Source: Lysobacter concretionis Ko07 = DSM 16239 (GTDB lineage: Bacteria > Pseudomonadota > Gammaproteobacteria > Xanthomonadales > Xanthomonadaceae). Taken from it: a stretch of DNA of 64,000 bases. A program made the position numbers and the translations under genes. Of this stretch, positions 34,240 to 43,490 are shown piece by piece. The stretch's first letter is position 1. Every line of letters begins with the position of its first letter. The stretch spans positions 399,971 through 463,970 of the forward strand of contig NZ_AVPS01000003.1 in assembly GCF_000768345.1 (NCBI RefSeq), in the 5' to 3' direction. The notes below the pieces were generated by a model that had not been told where the DNA came from, searched no databases, and saw only the letters and a program-made list of their open reading frames with translations.

Positions 34240-35583
34240 CTACTCCGCCAGCATCCGCTCGACCTCGGCGCGGCAATGCGCGGCAATCGCGTCGGCGTGG
34301 AAATGGCGGCCGTTCTCGACCACGCAGCGGCCGTCGACCCAGGTCTCGCGCACCAGCGGCCGGTTGCCGCTGAACACCCAGCGGTCGATCGCGTCCTCGT
34401 CGCGCACGCCGGCGAACTGCGGCGCAGCGACATCCAGCACCACCGCGTCGGCGAATTCGCCATTCGCCAATTGCCCGATGCGGTGGCCGCTCGAATCCGC
34501 GGCGCTGGCGACGACGCCGTGCAACAGGGTTTCGCCCACGCTCGGGGAGTGCTCGGTCACGGCGATATTGCGTCGCCGCATGACCAGGCGCTGGCCGTAT
34601 TCGAGCCAGCGCAGCTCCTCCACCGGCGAGACCGAGATGTTGGAGTCCGAACCGATACCCCAGCGCCCGCCGGCGTCGATGTAGTCGCGCAGCCGGAACA
34701 GGCCGTCGCCGAGATTGGCCTCGGTGGTCGGGCACAGCGCGACGGTCGCGCCCGAACGCGCGATGCCGGCCAGTTCGGCGTCGTCCAGGTGGGTGGCGTG
34801 GACCAGCGTCCAGCGCGCATCGACCGGGGCGTGGTCAAGCAGCCACTGCACCGGACGCGCGCCGCGCAGCCGCACGCACTCGTCGACCTCGCCGGTCTGC
34901 TCGGCGATATGGATGTGGATCCGGCTGTCGGCCGGCAACGCAAGCAGGACTTCCTGCATTGCCTGCTCGGGCACCGCGCACAGGCTGTGCAGCGCGCAGC
35001 CGATCCGCAGCATGCTGTTCTGTTCGGCGCGCAGCGTTTCCAGCAGGCGCAGGTAGCCGTCCACGTCGTGGGCGAAACGCCGCTGGCGCGCGTCCAGCGC
35101 GCGGCCGTCGAAGCCGCCGGTCATGTAAAGCACCGGCAGCAGGGTCAGGCGGATGCCGACCTCGTGCGCGGCGGCGATCAGCGCGCGCGACATCGCCGCC
35201 GGGTCGGCGTAGGGCCTGCCGTCGGGGGCGTGGTGCAGGTAATGGAACTCGCAGACGGTGGTGTAGCCGGCCTCCAGCATCTCGCTGTAGAGCTGCGCGG
35301 CGACCGCCTGCAACGCGTCGGGCGTGAAGCGTCCGGCGAAGCGGTACATCGCCTCGCGCCAGGTCCAGAACGAATCGGCCGGGTCGCTCTGGCGTTCGGC
35401 CATGCCCGCCATAGCGCGCTGGAACGCGTGCGAATGCAGGTTCGCGATGCCCGGCAACACGCGCTGCGCGGTGGTGCCGCCCCGCGGGTTGCGGACGATG
35501 TGGCCGTGGGCGTCGACATCGAGCCTGATGCCGTCCTGCCAGCCGTCGGGGTGCCAGATCCTGGCGTTGGGAAGGGTTCTCAT
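34240..35583 (-). CDS. hutF: Formimidoylglutamate deiminase
   Basis: Protein of 447 residues of the amidohydrolase superfamily. It hydrolyses N-formimino-L-glutamate to N-formyl-L-glutamate and ammonia, the branch of histidine breakdown that continues with HutG. Motifs include LPGIANLHSHAFQRAMAG (metal His), VCEFHYLHHAPDG, IHIHIAEQTGEVDECV, LVHATHLDD and GSDSNISVSPVEELRWLEYGQR, all typical of HutF. It is divergent from hutI, with 64 bases between the start codons, so both probably respond to the same regulator. A CACAAT word seven bases before its ATG suggests a very short leader. No hutG or hutC lies in the window. Confidence 0.95.
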   Translation of the reverse strand: MRTLPNARIWHPDGWQDGIRLDVDAHGHIVRNPRGGTTAQRVLPGIANLHSHAFQRAMAGMAERQSDPADSFWTWREAMYRFAGRFTPDALQAVAAQLYSEMLEAGYTTVCEFHYLHHAPDGRPYADPAAMSRALIAAAHEVGIRLTLLPVLYMTGGFDGRALDARQRRFAHDVDGYLRLLETLRAEQNSMLRIGCALHSLCAVPEQAMQEVLLALPADSRIHIHIAEQTGEVDECVRLRGARPVQWLLDHAPVDARWTLVHATHLDDAELAGIARSGATVALCPTTEANLGDGLFRLRDYIDAGGRWGIGSDSNISVSPVEELRWLEYGQRLVMRRRNIAVTEHSPSVGETLLHGVVASAADSSGHRIGQLANGEFADAVVLDVAAPQFAGVRDEDAIDRWVFSGNRPLVRETWVDGRCVVENGRHFHADAIAAHCRAEVERMLAE

Positions 35584-35635
35584 GGCGGCGATTGTGGCGT
35601 GCCTTCCGGCATCTGGCGACCGTCGCGCACCGCCC

Positions 35636-35641
35636 TACAAT
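35636..35641 (+). promoter_or_regulatory. Candidate -10 hexamer of a leaderless hutI promoter
   Basis: TACAAT ends exactly 6 nt before the hutI ATG, with no ribosome binding site between. The hutF promoter must lie in the same 64-bp region on the other strand. Confidence 0.5.
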
Positions 35642-35647
35642 GATTCG

Positions 35648-36928
35648 ATGAACACACCTGCCAGCACGCCAGCGGACGCATCCACTTTGCAACCCACAAC
35701 ACCAGAGCGGTGGGATGGCTTGATCATCGGAGCCTCGCTGGCCACATTGGCCGGCGCCCGCGGTTACGGCGAAATCATCGACGGCGCACTGGGCTGGCGC
35801 GACGGTCGCATCACCTACGCGGGACCGCGCGATGCGTTGCCGGGCCCGCCGTCATCGCTGGCGCGCGAGGTGATCGAGTCCGACGGCTGGATCACGCCCG
35901 GACTGGTCGATTGCCACACCCACCTGGTCTTCGCCGGCGACCGTGCGCGCGAGTTCGAACTGCGGCTGCAGGGCGCCAGCTACGAGGAGATCGCCCGCGC
36001 CGGCGGCGGCATCCTGTCCACCGTGCAGGCGGTGCGGGCGGCCGACGAGGACGAGCTGCTGCGCCAGTCGCTGCCCCGCGCGCACGCACTGCTGGCGGAC
36101 GGCGCCACCACGCTGGAGATCAAGTCCGGCTACGGGCTGGACTTCGCCAACGAGCGCAAGATGCTGCGCGTCGCCCGCCGGATCGGGGTCGAGCTGGGCA
36201 TCACCGTGCGCACCACCTACCTGGCCGCGCACGCGTTGCCGCCGGAGTTCAGCGACCGGCCGGACGCCTACATCGACGCGGTGATCGACTGGCTGCCCCG
36301 CCTGCATGAGGAAGGGCTGGTCGACGCGGTGGACGCGTTCTGCGAGGGCATCGGCTTCAGCCCGGCGCAGACCCGCCGCGTGTTCGACGCCGCGCGCGCG
36401 CTCGGGTTGCCGGTCAAGCTGCACGCCGACCAGCTGAGCGACCTCGGCGGGGCCGGACTGGTCGCCGAATTCGATGGCTTGTCGGCCGACCACGTCGAGC
36501 ACAGCAGCGACGCCAGTGTGCGGGCGATGGCGCAGGCCGGCGTGGTCGCGGTGCTGCTGCCGGGCGCATTCCATGTCCTGCGCGAGACCAGGCTGCCGCC
36601 GCTGGATGCATTCCGCGAGCACCAGGTGGTCATGGCCGTCGCCACCGACTGCAACCCCGGCACCTCGCCGCTGATGTCGCTGCGGCAGGCGATGCAACTG
36701 GCCTGCATCCATTTCCGCCTGACGCCCGAAGAAGCGCTGCGCGGCGCGACCGTCCACGCCTCGCGTGCACTCGGACTGGCCGACCGTGGCATGTTGAAAG
36801 TCGGCATGCGCGCCGACTTCGTGCAATGGCGCGTCCGCCACCCCGCCGAGTTGGGCTACTGGCTGGGCGGCGCGCTGGCCGGCGCGGTCTGGGTCGGCGG
36901 CGAGCGCCGCGCAACGCAGGCATCTTGA
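35648..36928 (+). CDS. hutI: Imidazolonepropionase
   Basis: Protein of 426 residues. It hydrolyses imidazolonepropionate to N-formimino-L-glutamate, the third step of histidine degradation. Amidohydrolase motifs are clear: PGLVDCHTHLVFAGDRAREFELRLQGASYEEIARAGGGI, TTLEIKSGYGLD, PVKLHADQLSD, SADHVEHSS and VMAVATDCNPGTSPLMS. The ATG at 35648 follows a TACAAT box at leaderless spacing. The first 24 residues form a Thr/Pro/Ala-rich extension before the family start. A dipeptidase gene follows 53 bases downstream. Confidence 0.96.
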   Translation: MNTPASTPADASTLQPTTPERWDGLIIGASLATLAGARGYGEIIDGALGWRDGRITYAGPRDALPGPPSSLAREVIESDGWITPGLVDCHTHLVFAGDRAREFELRLQGASYEEIARAGGGILSTVQAVRAADEDELLRQSLPRAHALLADGATTLEIKSGYGLDFANERKMLRVARRIGVELGITVRTTYLAAHALPPEFSDRPDAYIDAVIDWLPRLHEEGLVDAVDAFCEGIGFSPAQTRRVFDAARALGLPVKLHADQLSDLGGAGLVAEFDGLSADHVEHSSDASVRAMAQAGVVAVLLPGAFHVLRETRLPPLDAFREHQVVMAVATDCNPGTSPLMSLRQAMQLACIHFRLTPEEALRGATVHASRALGLADRGMLKVGMRADFVQWRVRHPAELGYWLGGALAGAVWVGGERRATQAS

Positions 36929-36981
36929 GCCGGCCGGCGATTCGGCCTATCCCGCAACACCCCGTCAACCCTGGAGACACC

Positions 36982-38193
36982 ATGCATCGCACCCTGCCCT
37001 TCCTGCTGCTCGCACTCGTCCCGGCACTCGGTTTTGCACAGTCTCCCTCGCCGCCCGCAGCGAGCGACGCCGCTCGCGCCCTCGCCCAGGACGCGGTGAT
37101 TGTCGATACCCACATCGACGCGCCCGGCATGCTGACCGACCGCTGGATGGACCTGGGCGTGGACGCGCCGGGACGTGAGTTCGACTACCCGAAATCACGC
37201 GCAGGCGGCCTGGACGTGGCGTTCATGTCGATCTACACCTCGGCCAAACAGGACGATGACGGCACCGCCTGGCAGGCAGCCAATGAAATGATCGATTCGG
37301 TCGAGGCGCTGGCGCAACGCCACCCCGACCGCTTCGCGCTGCTGCGCTCGCCCGGCGATGTCGACCGCCTGCGCGCGGGCAACCGCGTCCTGCTGCCGCT
37401 GGGCATGGAGAACGGCGCGCCGCTGGGCGATGACCTGGCCAACCTGCAGTTCTTCTTCGACCGCGGCGTGCGCTACATCACCCTGGCCCACAGCGCGGCC
37501 AACCGGATCGCCGACTCGTCCTACGCCGCCGAGCGCCGCTGGAATGGGCTGAGCCCCTTCGGCCGCGAGGTCGTGGCCGAGATGAACCGGCTCGGGATCA
37601 TGGTCGATGTCTCGCACGTCTCCGACGAAGCCGCGCGTGAAGCGATCGCGCTCAGCACCGTCCCGGTGATCGCCAGCCACTCCGCCTTCCGCCACTTCAC
37701 TCCCGGCTTCGAGCGCAACATCAGCGACGAGCTGGCGAAGTCGATCGCCGACCGGGGCGGCGTCGTCCAGATTCCGTTCGGCACCGCTTTCGTGGATCCC
37801 CAGGGCGCCGCCGACACCCAGGCGCACTTCCGCGCAATCAACGAATTCCATCGCAAGAACGCGGAACTGCGCGCCGCCGGCAAGCCCGCGCAGGACCGGG
37901 CCGCGTTCGACGCCGCCTGGGCGGAAGCCCATCCGGCACCGTCCACGCCGATCGATGCGGTCCTCGACCAGATCGATTACGCCGTCCAGCTGATCGGCAT
38001 CGACCATGTCGGCATCGGCTCGGATTTCGACGGCGTCGGCGGCGAGCTGGTCGACGGCCTGCGCACGGTGGCCGACTTCCCGAACCTGATCGACGGCTTG
38101 CAGGCGCGTGGCTACCAGGAGGCGGACATCCGCAAGATCCTCGGCGGCAACCTGCTGCGGGTCTGGGCCGCCATCGAAGCCGGCGCCCGGTAA
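36982..38193 (+). CDS. Membrane dipeptidase (M19 family), secreted
   Basis: Protein of 403 residues with a signal peptide (MHRTLPFLLLALVPALGFAQ). The renal-dipeptidase zinc motifs are VIVDTHIDAP (HxD; the usual form is D-x-H-x-D), GMENGAPLG (bridging Glu), LAHSAANRIADSS, VDVSHVSDEAAREAI, IASHSAFR and GIGSDFDGV. The family cleaves dipeptides, including L-D forms, in the periplasm or outside. CTGGAG precedes the ATG. It follows hutI closely on the same strand, and a strong terminator follows. A link between peptide hydrolysis and histidine use is plausible but not proven. Confidence 0.93.
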   Translation: MHRTLPFLLLALVPALGFAQSPSPPAASDAARALAQDAVIVDTHIDAPGMLTDRWMDLGVDAPGREFDYPKSRAGGLDVAFMSIYTSAKQDDDGTAWQAANEMIDSVEALAQRHPDRFALLRSPGDVDRLRAGNRVLLPLGMENGAPLGDDLANLQFFFDRGVRYITLAHSAANRIADSSYAAERRWNGLSPFGREVVAEMNRLGIMVDVSHVSDEAAREAIALSTVPVIASHSAFRHFTPGFERNISDELAKSIADRGGVVQIPFGTAFVDPQGAADTQAHFRAINEFHRKNAELRAAGKPAQDRAAFDAAWAEAHPAPSTPIDAVLDQIDYAVQLIGIDHVGIGSDFDGVGGELVDGLRTVADFPNLIDGLQARGYQEADIRKILGGNLLRVWAAIEAGAR

Positions 38194-38281
38194 CGTGCGT
38201 TGCGTGGGCGGCAGCTGTCTCCGGCACCGGTGACCCGACACGGGCACGCAGACCTGCACGAGTCCGGTCTCCGCCAAAAGG

Positions 38282-38306
38282 AAAGCCCCGCATTGCGGGG
38301 CTTTTT
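38282..38306 (+). terminator. Intrinsic terminator after the dipeptidase gene
   Basis: A perfect 10-bp stem (38282-38291 with 38295-38304) with a tight 3-nt loop is followed by a run of five T. It also lies just beyond the convergent bTHX gene and may end both transcripts. Confidence 0.9.
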
Positions 38307-38330
38307 CTCACACCGGCTTGAAGCCGATGC

Positions 38331-38522
38331 TTATTCCTTGACGACGGTCTTCTTGGCCACGACCTTCTTGGCCGGTGCCTTGCTGACGGTCTTGCCGGCT
38401 GCGGACTTCTTCACCACTGGCGCGGCGGCGGTGCCGGTGGCCTTGGTCACGGCCGAACGGGAGTTGCCGTAGCTGGAATTGAAGCGCTTGCCCTTGGCGG
38501 TCTTGCGGTCGCCTTTGCCCAT
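38331..38522 (-). CDS. 30S ribosomal protein bTHX
   Basis: Protein of 63 residues. The N-terminal MGKGDRKTAKGKRFNSSYGN is the THX core, which sits in the head of the 30S subunit. The last 38 residues are a Lys/Ala/Val-rich tail (KKSAAGKTVSKAPAKKVVAKK) absent from the 26-residue Thermus protein. GGGAG lies upstream of the ATG. It is a single small gene between two terminators. Confidence 0.9.
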   Translation of the reverse strand: MGKGDRKTAKGKRFNSSYGNSRSAVTKATGTAAAPVVKKSAAGKTVSKAPAKKVVAKKTVVKE

Positions 38523-38556
38523 GATCTTGCTCCCGGATTAGGTACTTGGACTGTTG

Positions 38557-38580
38557 AAAAACCCGCACACGAGGCGCGGG
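38557..38580 (-). terminator. Terminator of the merC-like gene
   Basis: On the minus strand a short stem, CCCGC with GCGGG (38576-38580 and 38562-38566), is followed by five T. It is about 80 bases beyond the merC-like stop. Confidence 0.55.
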
Positions 38581-38658
38581 CGCCGGCGTGGTGCGCCGGG
38601 GCCGCACGTGGCGCGGGAAGCTGCGGATCTTAACATGGCAGCCCGCGATGCCGCGGAC

Positions 38659-39066
38659 TCAATGCGTGCAGCTGGCGTCGTGGAGGTGGCCGTGGTTCAA
38701 ACGCAGGTTCGCGACATGGGCCAGTCCGACCAGGGTGCCGCCGAGGGTCATCGCAATCGCATGCGGCACCAGCGATTGATGCAGCGGCGGGTACAGCACC
38801 GCCAGCCACAGCACCGACAGCCCAGGGATAAGCAGCCACAGCGCGCGCACGACACCATGCCGGCGGTAGCCCTGGATCAGGCTGAACAGGCCCAGCAGGG
38901 TCGCGAACACCACGAACGCCTGCTCGAACCGGTCGCTGCCCATGCTCATCAGTCCGAGCGCTGGCAGCAGTGCGATCACCACCGGCAGCAACGCACAGTG
39001 GATGGCGCACAGCAGCGAGCCGTAGGCGCCGAGTCGGTCGAGCAAGCGATGGGTGCGTGGGGACAT
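38659..39066 (-). CDS. MerC-domain membrane protein, likely Zur-regulated
   Basis: Protein of 135 residues from the ATG at 39064-39066 (MSPRTHRLLDRLGAYGS). Four membrane helices are visible, and the first carries the Cys pair region LCAIHCALLP typical of MerC-type heavy-metal transporters. The C-terminus ends in a His-rich tail, NHGHLHDASCTH. A Zur box lies 37-51 bases upstream of its start, shared with the divergent TonB receptor gene, so zinc rather than mercury handling is the likely role. The frame continues upstream across the operator, but those codons are probably not translated. Confidence 0.85.
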   Translation of the reverse strand: MSPRTHRLLDRLGAYGSLLCAIHCALLPVVIALLPALGLMSMGSDRFEQAFVVFATLLGLFSLIQGYRRHGVVRALWLLIPGLSVLWLAVLYPPLHQSLVPHAIAMTLGGTLVGLAHVANLRLNHGHLHDASCTH

Positions 39067-39102
39067 GGGGGCGGGTGACTTTCGGGAGGGGTGGGACTTG
39101 AT

Positions 39103-39117
39103 TGTTATAATATAACA
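39103..39117. promoter_or_regulatory. Zur box
   Basis: TGTTATAATATAACA is a near-perfect palindrome matching the gammaproteobacterial Zur operator core TGTTATAWTATAACA. It contains a TATAAT word and lies between the divergent merC-like and TonB receptor genes, so repression of both under zinc sufficiency is expected. The zur gene is 2.4 kb away. Confidence 0.92.
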
Positions 39118-39153
39118 TTCCGATCCACCCAAGTCGCCACTTTATCCGAACTC

Positions 39154-41367
39154 ATGCCCAAACACCCGGTTTCCCGTCATGTTCTCCGCCCCCTCCCGCT
39201 CGTCATCACCCTTGCCGTCGCCCTGCCCGCCTTTGCGGAGTCATCGCCCCAGAGCCACGACCACCAGCCGGTCGACCTGACCGCGGTGCAGGTGCGCGCC
39301 ACGCCGTTGCCGGGCACCACCGAGGATCTGGTGCGTCCGGTGGAAGTGCTGGCCGGTGAACGCCTCGATGCCGCCAAGGCCAATTCACTGGGCGAGACGG
39401 TCAACAAGCTGCCGGGCGTGCAGTCCTCGTACTTCGGCCCCGGCGTGGGCCGGCCGATCATCCGAGGTTTCGACGGCGCCCGCGTGCAGGTGCTCAGCGA
39501 CGGGCTCGGCGCGGGCGACGTGTCGACCGTCAGCGCCGACCACGCGGTCAGCATCGAGCCGTTCCTGGCCGAGCAGATCGAAGTCCTGAAAGGCCCGTCC
39601 ACCCTGCTCTACGGCAGCGGCGCGATCGGCGGCGCGGTCAACGTGATCGACGGCCGCATCCCCGAGGCCGCGACCGCCGAACCGCTGCACGGCCGCGCCG
39701 AGTTGCGCGGCGGCAGCGTCAACAATGAGAGGACCGGGATGCTGCGGCTCGATGGCACCTCGGCCTCGGGCAACGTGGTGTTCCATTTCGACGCGCTGCA
39801 CCGCGAAACCGGCGACTACGACATTCCCGGTTTCGCCGAAAGCGCGCGCCTGCTGGCCGAGGAAGACGAGACCCCGGATCCGGCCACGGCCGGCACCCTG
39901 CCCAACAGCGCGGTGCGAACCGACAGCGGTGCGCTGGGCGTGTCGTGGATCGGCGACCGCGGCTTTCTCGGCGTCGGCTACTCGCTGTTCAACACCCGCT
40001 ACGGCGTGCCGGGCCACTCCCACGAGGCCGGAGATGACCACGACCACGCAGACGCCCACGACGGGGAAGGCCACAGCGACGAAGGCGTCCACATCGTCAT
40101 GGACCAGCGCCGCTCGGAACTGCGCGGCGGCCTGGACGAGCTGGGCGTGTTCGAAACGCTGCGGGTGAAATTCGCCCAGACCGATTACACCCACACCGAA
40201 TTCGAAGGCGATGAGGTCGGCACGGTGTTCGACAACAGCAGCAAGGAGGCGCGCGTGGAACTGGTGCACCGTCCCTGGGGCGGCTGGCGCGGCGCGTTCG
40301 GCGCGCAATGGTCCAGGCGCGATTTCGATGCGGTCGGTGCCGAGGCCTTCGTGCCGGCCACCCAGGGCAGCGCCACCGGTCTGTTCTGGATCGGCGAGCG
40401 CGAATTCGGGCCGCTCAAGCTGGAGCTCGGCGCCCGCCACGACCGCAACGAGATCGACTCGGCCGCGCAGGCACTGGCGCCACAGCGCCGCACCGCGCGC
40501 AAATTCGAGGCCAAGAGCGCGTCGGCGGCGGTCAAGTGGGAACTCAACGACTCGTTCCACTTCTCGCTGGGACTGGATCGCGCCCAGCGCGTGCCGACCG
40601 CCGAGGAACTGTTCTCCAATGGCCTGCATGTGGCCACCGGCACGATCGAGATCGGCGACGACTCGCTCGGCGTGGAAACCGCCAACCGGCTCGAACTGGG
40701 CCTGCGCTGGCACAGCGAGCGGGTGCAGCTCGGCATGGCGGCGTACGCGATCAAGTACGACGACTTCATCTACCAGAGCACGCTGGAGCCGCTGGGCGAG
40801 CCGGGCTCGGTGCTGACCGATGGCGGCACCGCGGTCCATCTGTGGAACCAGGCCAACGCCCGCTTCCGCGGCATGGAGGCCGACGCGACGATCGCGCTGG
40901 CCGACAACGCCAGCGGTGGCTGGGACCTGCGCCTGTTCGGCGACATCGTGCGCGGCCGGCTGGATGGCGGCGGCAGTCGCGACGTCGACCTGGAGGTCTT
41001 CCATGGCGAGCATACCCACCGGCACGCGGCGCGGATCGCCCTGGACGGCAACCTGCCGCGCATCGCCCCGGCCCGCATCGGCAGCGAACTGAGCTGGAAC
41101 CGGGGACCGTGGCGCGCGTCGGTGGGCGCGGTGCGTTACATGAAGCAGGACGACGTGGCCGCCAACGAAACCACTACTCCCGGCTACACCCTGGTCGACG
41201 CGCACCTGGCGTGGCACAAGGACTCCGCGCACGGCAACGCCTGGGAGATATTCCTGGACGGCAGCAACCTGCTCGACCAGGAAGCCCGCCCGCACACCTC
41301 GTTCCTGAAGGACCTGGCGCCGTTGCCCGGCCGAGGCATCGCCTTCGGCGTACGCGCGTTCTTCTGA
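39154..41367 (+). CDS. znuD: ZnuD-like TonB-dependent zinc receptor
   Basis: Protein of 737 residues. A signal peptide (about 1-29, ending ALPAFAES) is followed by a plug domain: VQVRATPLPGTTEDLVRPVEVL, NKLPGVQSSYFGPGVGRPIIRGFDGARVQVLSDG, EVLKGPSTLLYGSGAIGGAVNVID. A 22-strand-type barrel ends in a terminal Phe (GIAFGVRAFF). An extracellular loop at about 287-313 is packed with His, Asp and Glu (HSHEAGDDHDHADAHDGEGHSDEGVH), as in Neisseria ZnuD, and is a likely zinc trap. The Zur box upstream supports uptake of zinc at the outer membrane. I chose the ATG at 39154; upstream codons run through the operator. Confidence 0.92.
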   Translation: MPKHPVSRHVLRPLPLVITLAVALPAFAESSPQSHDHQPVDLTAVQVRATPLPGTTEDLVRPVEVLAGERLDAAKANSLGETVNKLPGVQSSYFGPGVGRPIIRGFDGARVQVLSDGLGAGDVSTVSADHAVSIEPFLAEQIEVLKGPSTLLYGSGAIGGAVNVIDGRIPEAATAEPLHGRAELRGGSVNNERTGMLRLDGTSASGNVVFHFDALHRETGDYDIPGFAESARLLAEEDETPDPATAGTLPNSAVRTDSGALGVSWIGDRGFLGVGYSLFNTRYGVPGHSHEAGDDHDHADAHDGEGHSDEGVHIVMDQRRSELRGGLDELGVFETLRVKFAQTDYTHTEFEGDEVGTVFDNSSKEARVELVHRPWGGWRGAFGAQWSRRDFDAVGAEAFVPATQGSATGLFWIGEREFGPLKLELGARHDRNEIDSAAQALAPQRRTARKFEAKSASAAVKWELNDSFHFSLGLDRAQRVPTAEELFSNGLHVATGTIEIGDDSLGVETANRLELGLRWHSERVQLGMAAYAIKYDDFIYQSTLEPLGEPGSVLTDGGTAVHLWNQANARFRGMEADATIALADNASGGWDLRLFGDIVRGRLDGGGSRDVDLEVFHGEHTHRHAARIALDGNLPRIAPARIGSELSWNRGPWRASVGAVRYMKQDDVAANETTTPGYTLVDAHLAWHKDSAHGNAWEIFLDGSNLLDQEARPHTSFLKDLAPLPGRGIAFGVRAFF

Positions 41368-41429
41368 GGCCAGCAACGCGGCTGGCATTGCCGTGGCAGC
41401 ACGCGATCCGTACGTCGTTCCGGCGTTAC

Positions 41430-41527
41430 GGATCGCGACTTGCGCGCTCTTGTCGGAGCGACATAAGCCGCGACAGCACGGCGAAACCGGACGTCAGTGC
41501 ATTCGCGACTTGCGTCGCTCCTGCAGG
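41430..41527. repeat. Degenerate GTAG-type REP elements
   Basis: Units at 41452-41474 (GTCGGAGCGACATAAGCCGC) and 41503-41526 (inverted) match the family at 31.7 kb. A weaker third copy begins near 41430. They fill the gap between the convergent receptor and zur genes. Confidence 0.65.
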
Positions 41528-41555
41528 AACAACCGCGGCGTAATCGGGCAGCCGA

Positions 41556-42035
41556 TCAATCCGGCTTTGCTGCGCATTGCGCGCACACGCCATGGACTTC
41601 CAGTGTCTGCGCGCGCGGCACGAAGCCCTGGGCGCGGGCGCGGGCCTCCAATGCCTCGACGATGGAATCGTCCTCCAGCTCGGTCGCCGACTGGCAGGTG
41701 TCGCAGATCAGGAACGGCACCGCGTGCTGCTCGCCGCCGGGATGGTGGCAGCCCACGAACGCATTGATCGACGCCAGCTTGTGGATGAAGCCGTGCTCGA
41801 ACAGGAAGTCCAGCGCGCGGTACACCGTCGGCGGCGCGGCGGCGTCGTGGGTTTCCTTCATCTGGTCGAGCAGTTCGTAGGCCTTCATCGGCCGGCCGGC
41901 GTCGGCGATCAACTGCAGCGCATTCGCGCGGATCGGGGTCAGCCGCAACCCGCGCTGCTTGCAGATCCGCACCACTTCACGCACGAAGGCAGCGCCATCG
42001 TGGACGTGGTGTTTCGGGTCGGTGCAGGCGGACAT
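41556..42035 (-). CDS. zur: Zinc uptake regulator (Fur family)
   Basis: Protein of 159 residues. I start it at the ATG at 42033-42035 because GAGGAG abuts an earlier ATG (42042-42044) with no spacing but sits nine bases before this one. The winged-helix part reads LRLTPIRANALQLIADAGRPMKAYELLDQM and PPTVYRALDFLFEHGFIHKL. Metal ligands are suggested by CHHPGGEQHAVPFLICDTCQ and a second pair, VCAQC, near the C-terminus. This pattern fits Zur rather than Fur. Twelve bases or so separate it from the gltX stop, so it is the second gene of a gltX-zur operon. Confidence 0.9.
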   Translation of the reverse strand: MSACTDPKHHVHDGAAFVREVVRICKQRGLRLTPIRANALQLIADAGRPMKAYELLDQMKETHDAAAPPTVYRALDFLFEHGFIHKLASINAFVGCHHPGGEQHAVPFLICDTCQSATELEDDSIVEALEARARAQGFVPRAQTLEVHGVCAQCAAKPD

Positions 42036-42056
42036 GCGTTCCATCTCCTCTGTGAT

Positions 42057-43463
42057 CTAGGCCTCGGCAGGCACTTTTTCAAGCGCGGCGTCGATCCGCT
42101 TCACCGCTTCGGCCTGCCCGGCCAGGTACACGGTGTGGGCGATGTCCGGGCTGACCTGGGTGCCGGTGATGGCCACCCGCAGCGGCTGGGCGACCTTGCC
42201 CATGCCCAGCTCCAGCGCCGCGGCGGTCTCGTGCAGGGCCGCGCTGACACTGTCGGCGGTCCACTGCGTGAGCCTGGCCAGGCGGTCGCGCGCATCGGCC
42301 AACGGCGCGCGCGCAGCCGGCTTGAGGTGTTTGGCGACGGCCGCCTCATCGTAGTCGACCAGCGGGCCGAACCAGACCGCCGAACGCTCGGCCATGTCTT
42401 TCAGCGTCTGCACCCGGTCGCGCAAGGCGATCACGATGTCCGCCGGCGCGGGGCCCGCGGCAAGGTCGTAACCCTGTTGCCGCAGGTGCCATTCCAGATG
42501 CTTGCCGACCTCGGTCGGGTCGTCGTTCTTCAGGTACTGCTGGTTCAGCCAACCGAGCTTGGCCGGGTCCAGCCGTGATGCCTTGGCGTTGACGTCCTTG
42601 AGATCGAACAGGGATTTCATCTCGTCGATCGAGAAGATCTCCTGATCGCCGTGCGACCAGCCCAGCCGCACCAGATAGTTGAGCAACGCATGCGGCAGGT
42701 AGCCGGCATCGCGGTACTCCATGACATCCGCCGCGCCGGTGCGCTTGGACAGCTTGGCGCCTTCCGGGTCGAGGATCATCGGCAGGTGGGCGAAGTGCGG
42801 CACCTCCGCGCCCAGCGCCTTGTAGATGTTGATCTGGCGCGGGGTGTTGTTGACGTGGTCGTCGCCACGCACGACATCGGTGATGCGCATGTCCAGGTCG
42901 TCGACCACGACCGCGAAGTTGTAGGTCGCGTAACCGTCGGAGCGGAAGATCACCAGGTCGTCCAGCTCGCTGTTGGCGATCTCGATGCGGCCCTTGACCT
43001 TGTCGCCCCACGCGACCACGCCGTCGAGCGGGTTCTTGAAACGGATAACGCGGTTGGGGTCGTCGCGGTAGCCGGCGTCCTGGTCGCGGTAGGCACCGTT
43101 GTAGCGCGGCTTCTCGTTGGCGGCCATCGCCGCCTCGCGCATCGCTTCCAGCTCGGCCTTGGTCTCGTAGGCGTAGTAGGCGTGACCGGACGCGACCAGC
43201 TGCTCGGCCACCTCGCGGTAACGCTCCAGCCGATGGGTCTGGTAGATCGGGCCTTCGTCGTAATCCAGTCCGAGCCATTCCATCGCCTGCAGGATCGCGT
43301 CGATCGCGGCCTGGGTGCTGCGCTCGCGGTCGGTGTCCTCGATGCGCAGGATGAACTCGCCGCCGCGGTGGCGCGCCTCCAGCCAGCAATACAACGCGGT
43401 GCGCGCACCACCGATGTGCAGGTAACCGGTGGGACTGGGGGCGAAACGGGTGCGGCAGGTCAT
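42057..43463 (-). CDS. gltX: Glutamate-tRNA ligase
   Basis: Protein of 468 residues, against 471 in E. coli. It charges tRNA-Glu. The class I motifs are [10 protein letters not shown] (HIGH-type, near residue 17) and KLSKRTG (KMSKS-type, near 240). The insert [13 protein letters not shown] is intact, and the C-terminal anticodon-binding helical domain is complete. A TAGAAT word 27 bases upstream of the ATG is the probable -10 box. The zur gene follows on the same strand. Confidence 0.97.
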   Translation of the reverse strand: MTCRTRFAPSPTGYLHIGGARTALYCWLEARHRGGEFILRIEDTDRERSTQAAIDAILQAMEWLGLDYDEGPIYQTHRLERYREVAEQLVASGHAYYAYETKAELEAMREAAMAANEKPRYNGAYRDQDAGYRDDPNRVIRFKNPLDGVVAWGDKVKGRIEIANSELDDLVIFRSDGYATYNFAVVVDDLDMRITDVVRGDDHVNNTPRQINIYKALGAEVPHFAHLPMILDPEGAKLSKRTGAADVMEYRDAGYLPHALLNYLVRLGWSHGDQEIFSIDEMKSLFDLKDVNAKASRLDPAKLGWLNQQYLKNDDPTEVGKHLEWHLRQQGYDLAAGPAPADIVIALRDRVQTLKDMAERSAVWFGPLVDYDEAAVAKHLKPAARAPLADARDRLARLTQWTADSVSAALHETAAALELGMGKVAQPLRVAITGTQVSPDIAHTVYLAGQAEAVKRIDAALEKVPAEA

Positions 43464-43490
43464 GCGGAAGGCTCGTAGCAGAAAGGGCGG

